This document shows, piece after piece, positions 37,062 through 39,801 of a stretch of DNA of 39,801 bases. The notes beneath the pieces are model-generated. The model saw only the letters and a program-made list of their open reading frames with translations, was not told the origin of the DNA and made no database searches. Each line of letters opens with the position of its first letter. Positions within the stretch are counted from its first letter, which is position 1. This DNA is from Clostridia bacterium. GTDB taxonomy: Bacteria; Bacillota; Clostridia; Oscillospirales; Acutalibacteraceae. The translations under genes were made by a program, and so were the position numbers. The DNA lies in NCBI GenBank assembly GCA_017549565.1, contig JAFYUI010000030.1, positions 1 through 39,801 of the forward strand, written 5' to 3'.

Positions 37062-37166
37062 AAAAAAAGGCGCACTAATCCAAAAGGATAAGAGCGCCCA
37101 GACGGTCGGCAAAAAGGTTTCTTTGATTCATGTGGTGCTCCACTTAACCGTCAGTCACAAAGAACC
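37062..37166 (-). promoter_or_regulatory. ZTP (pfl) riboswitch with terminator before purE
   Basis: On the minus strand, P1 is GGTTCTTTG (plus 37158-37166) with CAAAGAAACC (plus 37116-37125), and it encloses the hairpin GTGG-AGCA-CCAC (plus 37132-37143). A pseudoknot GACGG/CCGTC (plus 37148-37152 with 37101-37105) joins it to the conserved CCGACCGTCTGGGC element. The GGGC overlaps the 5' arm of a terminator stem (plus 37069-37098) followed by T7. ZTP binding should block the terminator. The identification is by pattern. Confidence 0.88.
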
Positions 37167-37183
37167 TATAATTTTACCCTAAA

Positions 37184-37212
37184 ATTATATCATACATAAA
37201 ATATTTTGTCAA
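37184..37212 (-). promoter_or_regulatory. Consensus sigma-A promoter of the purine operon
   Basis: On the minus strand TTGACA (plus 37207-37212) and TATAAT (plus 37184-37189) are 17 bp apart, with TGA before the -10. The AT-rich run upstream could act as an UP element. The start would be near 37177. Confidence 0.85.
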
Positions 37213-37296
37213 TTATTATAATAATAATATATTATAGAATTTAACAACAAAAAGTTAGTAAAAGTTTGTATAAAATGTAAAAATAAGTAAGTTGAC

Positions 37297-37325
37297 TTGA
37301 CTTTAAATTAAAATTGTTTTATATT
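37297..37325 (+). promoter_or_regulatory. Likely promoter for groES-groEL
   Basis: TTGACT at 37297-37302, a 17-bp spacer and TATATT at 37320-37325. A second TTGACT at 37292 overlaps it. It is divergent from the purE promoter. Confidence 0.6.
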
Positions 37326-37360
37326 TATAGAAATAGTATTATTATTGGAGGCATATTATA

Positions 37361-39296
<1,936 letters not shown>

Positions 39297-39297
<1 letters not shown>

Positions 39298-39476
39298 TGT
39301 CAAAAAAGGAAAAAAGATTTATAAAGGTTTATTCTGAATCAATGGGCGAAAACCAAATTTTTGTTGACAGCATAACCGGCGTAAATTATTTTTATCATAA
39401 TAGTGGTTACAGCGGTGGTTTAACAGTTCTTTTGGATAAGGACGGAAAACCAATTGTTACACCAATTGAAGAATAA
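39297..39476 (+). CDS. Small DUF6440-like protein
   Basis: A 59-residue protein that starts MSKKEKRFIKVYSESMG and continues IFVDSITGVNYFYHNS, then GYSGGLTVLLDKDGKP. The VD-TGVNY...GGLT-LLD-dGKP pattern matches the DUF6440 family, whose function is unknown to me. It overlaps the groEL stop by one base, so translation is probably coupled to groEL. The identification is from memory of the family pattern. Confidence 0.75.
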
Positions 39477-39479
39477 TGT

Positions 39480-39516
39480 AAAACCCTAAACCGTTAAGGT
39501 TTGGGGTTTAATTTTT
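39480..39516 (+). terminator. Terminator of the groES-groEL transcript
   Basis: AAACCCTAAACC (39481-39492) pairs with GGTTTGGGGTTT (39498-39509) over a five-base loop, with one G-T pair, followed by AATTTTT. Confidence 0.8.
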
Positions 39517-39801
39517 AATAGGGAAAAGAAAAAACCACCCCTAAAATTTTTTATCCAATTATACTAAATGAATATTTAATCTAATTAAGGGAAGAGAATT
39601 TGGGCAATTTAATAATGTATAATGTATGAACGCTCCCTAAATCATTGTTGAGTGCTGTGTATTTTAAGAAGCTTAATTTCAGTTACGATTTCTAAAATGA
39701 ATTTATTATGTATTTAATTGAAATTCAATTTTAAATTGCTTGAATTATAAAAACTTTAATTACCTTCATCAAATAGAAATTTCTTTGATTAGGTGTTGGT
39801 A
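39517..39801. other. Non-coding AT-rich tail of the window
   Basis: I see no credible gene or RNA in these 285 bases. A TATAAT lies at 39618-39623 but has no matching -35. A gene could begin beyond the window. Confidence 0.5.

Noticed and set aside
37213-37245. AT repeats in the purE-groES gap as a possible replication origin or repeat array
   Set aside because: The run is only A/T-rich sequence next to two promoters. It has no DnaA-box clusters or regular spacers.
39517-39801. A gene or RNA at the right edge
   Set aside because: No long frame, ribosome-binding site or stable structure was found on either strand.

Overview
The window is a compact stretch of chromosome from a low-GC Firmicute, most likely a Clostridia/Oscillospirales-type gut anaerobe. 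The clues are the AT-rich DNA, strong AGGAGG ribosome-binding sites, TTGACA/TATAAT promoters with extended -10 elements, a T-box, a ZTP riboswitch, a SpoIIM-like protein and clostridial-style purine enzymes. There is no sign of a prophage, insertion sequence, CRISPR array, tRNA or rRNA. Almost every base belongs to recognisable housekeeping genes, and I found no convincing new multi-gene defence or mobile system.

Layout of the + strand, 1-7146: the end of rsfS, then leuS, secG, rpsU (bS21), yqeG, an endonuclease IV-like gene and a divergent P-type ATPase, closed by a bidirectional terminator. A minus-strand SDR reductase (7191-7925) converges on it. A 371-bp spacer with four copies of GTTTACATAA separates that gene from the + strand pair spoIIM-like/xerD-like. 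Next comes murI-ywiB-argS-pncB-lipoprotein-lon-engB (9932-17947), apparently one long operon. A T-box with an Asn (AAC) specifier then controls asnS-asnA, followed by a membrane nucleotide-sugar 4,6-dehydratase and, from its own promoter, rpsT (bS20).

Layout of the minus strand, 22931-37212: an 11-gene operon in the transcription order purE, purC, purF-like, purM, purN, purO-like IMP cyclohydrolase, stand-alone AICAR transformylase, glyA, purD, purL, fhs. A near-perfect promoter and a ZTP (pfl) riboswitch with a terminator precede it. It carries almost the whole route from PRPP to IMP (purB is absent) plus the enzymes that supply 10-formyl-THF. ZTP, the alarm for 10-formyl-THF shortage, would therefore switch on both the consumers and the suppliers of that cofactor. 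Divergent from it are groES-groEL and a small DUF6440-like gene whose start overlaps the groEL stop, then a terminator and 285 bp with no recognisable gene.

The points most worth a second look are: the PurF-like protein that has Gly where the glutaminase nucleophile Cys should be; the replacement of bifunctional PurH by two separate proteins; the P-type ATPase with altered signature motifs; the XerD-like recombinase with Lys in place of the first catalytic Arg; and the repeated GTTTACATAA element before spoIIM.
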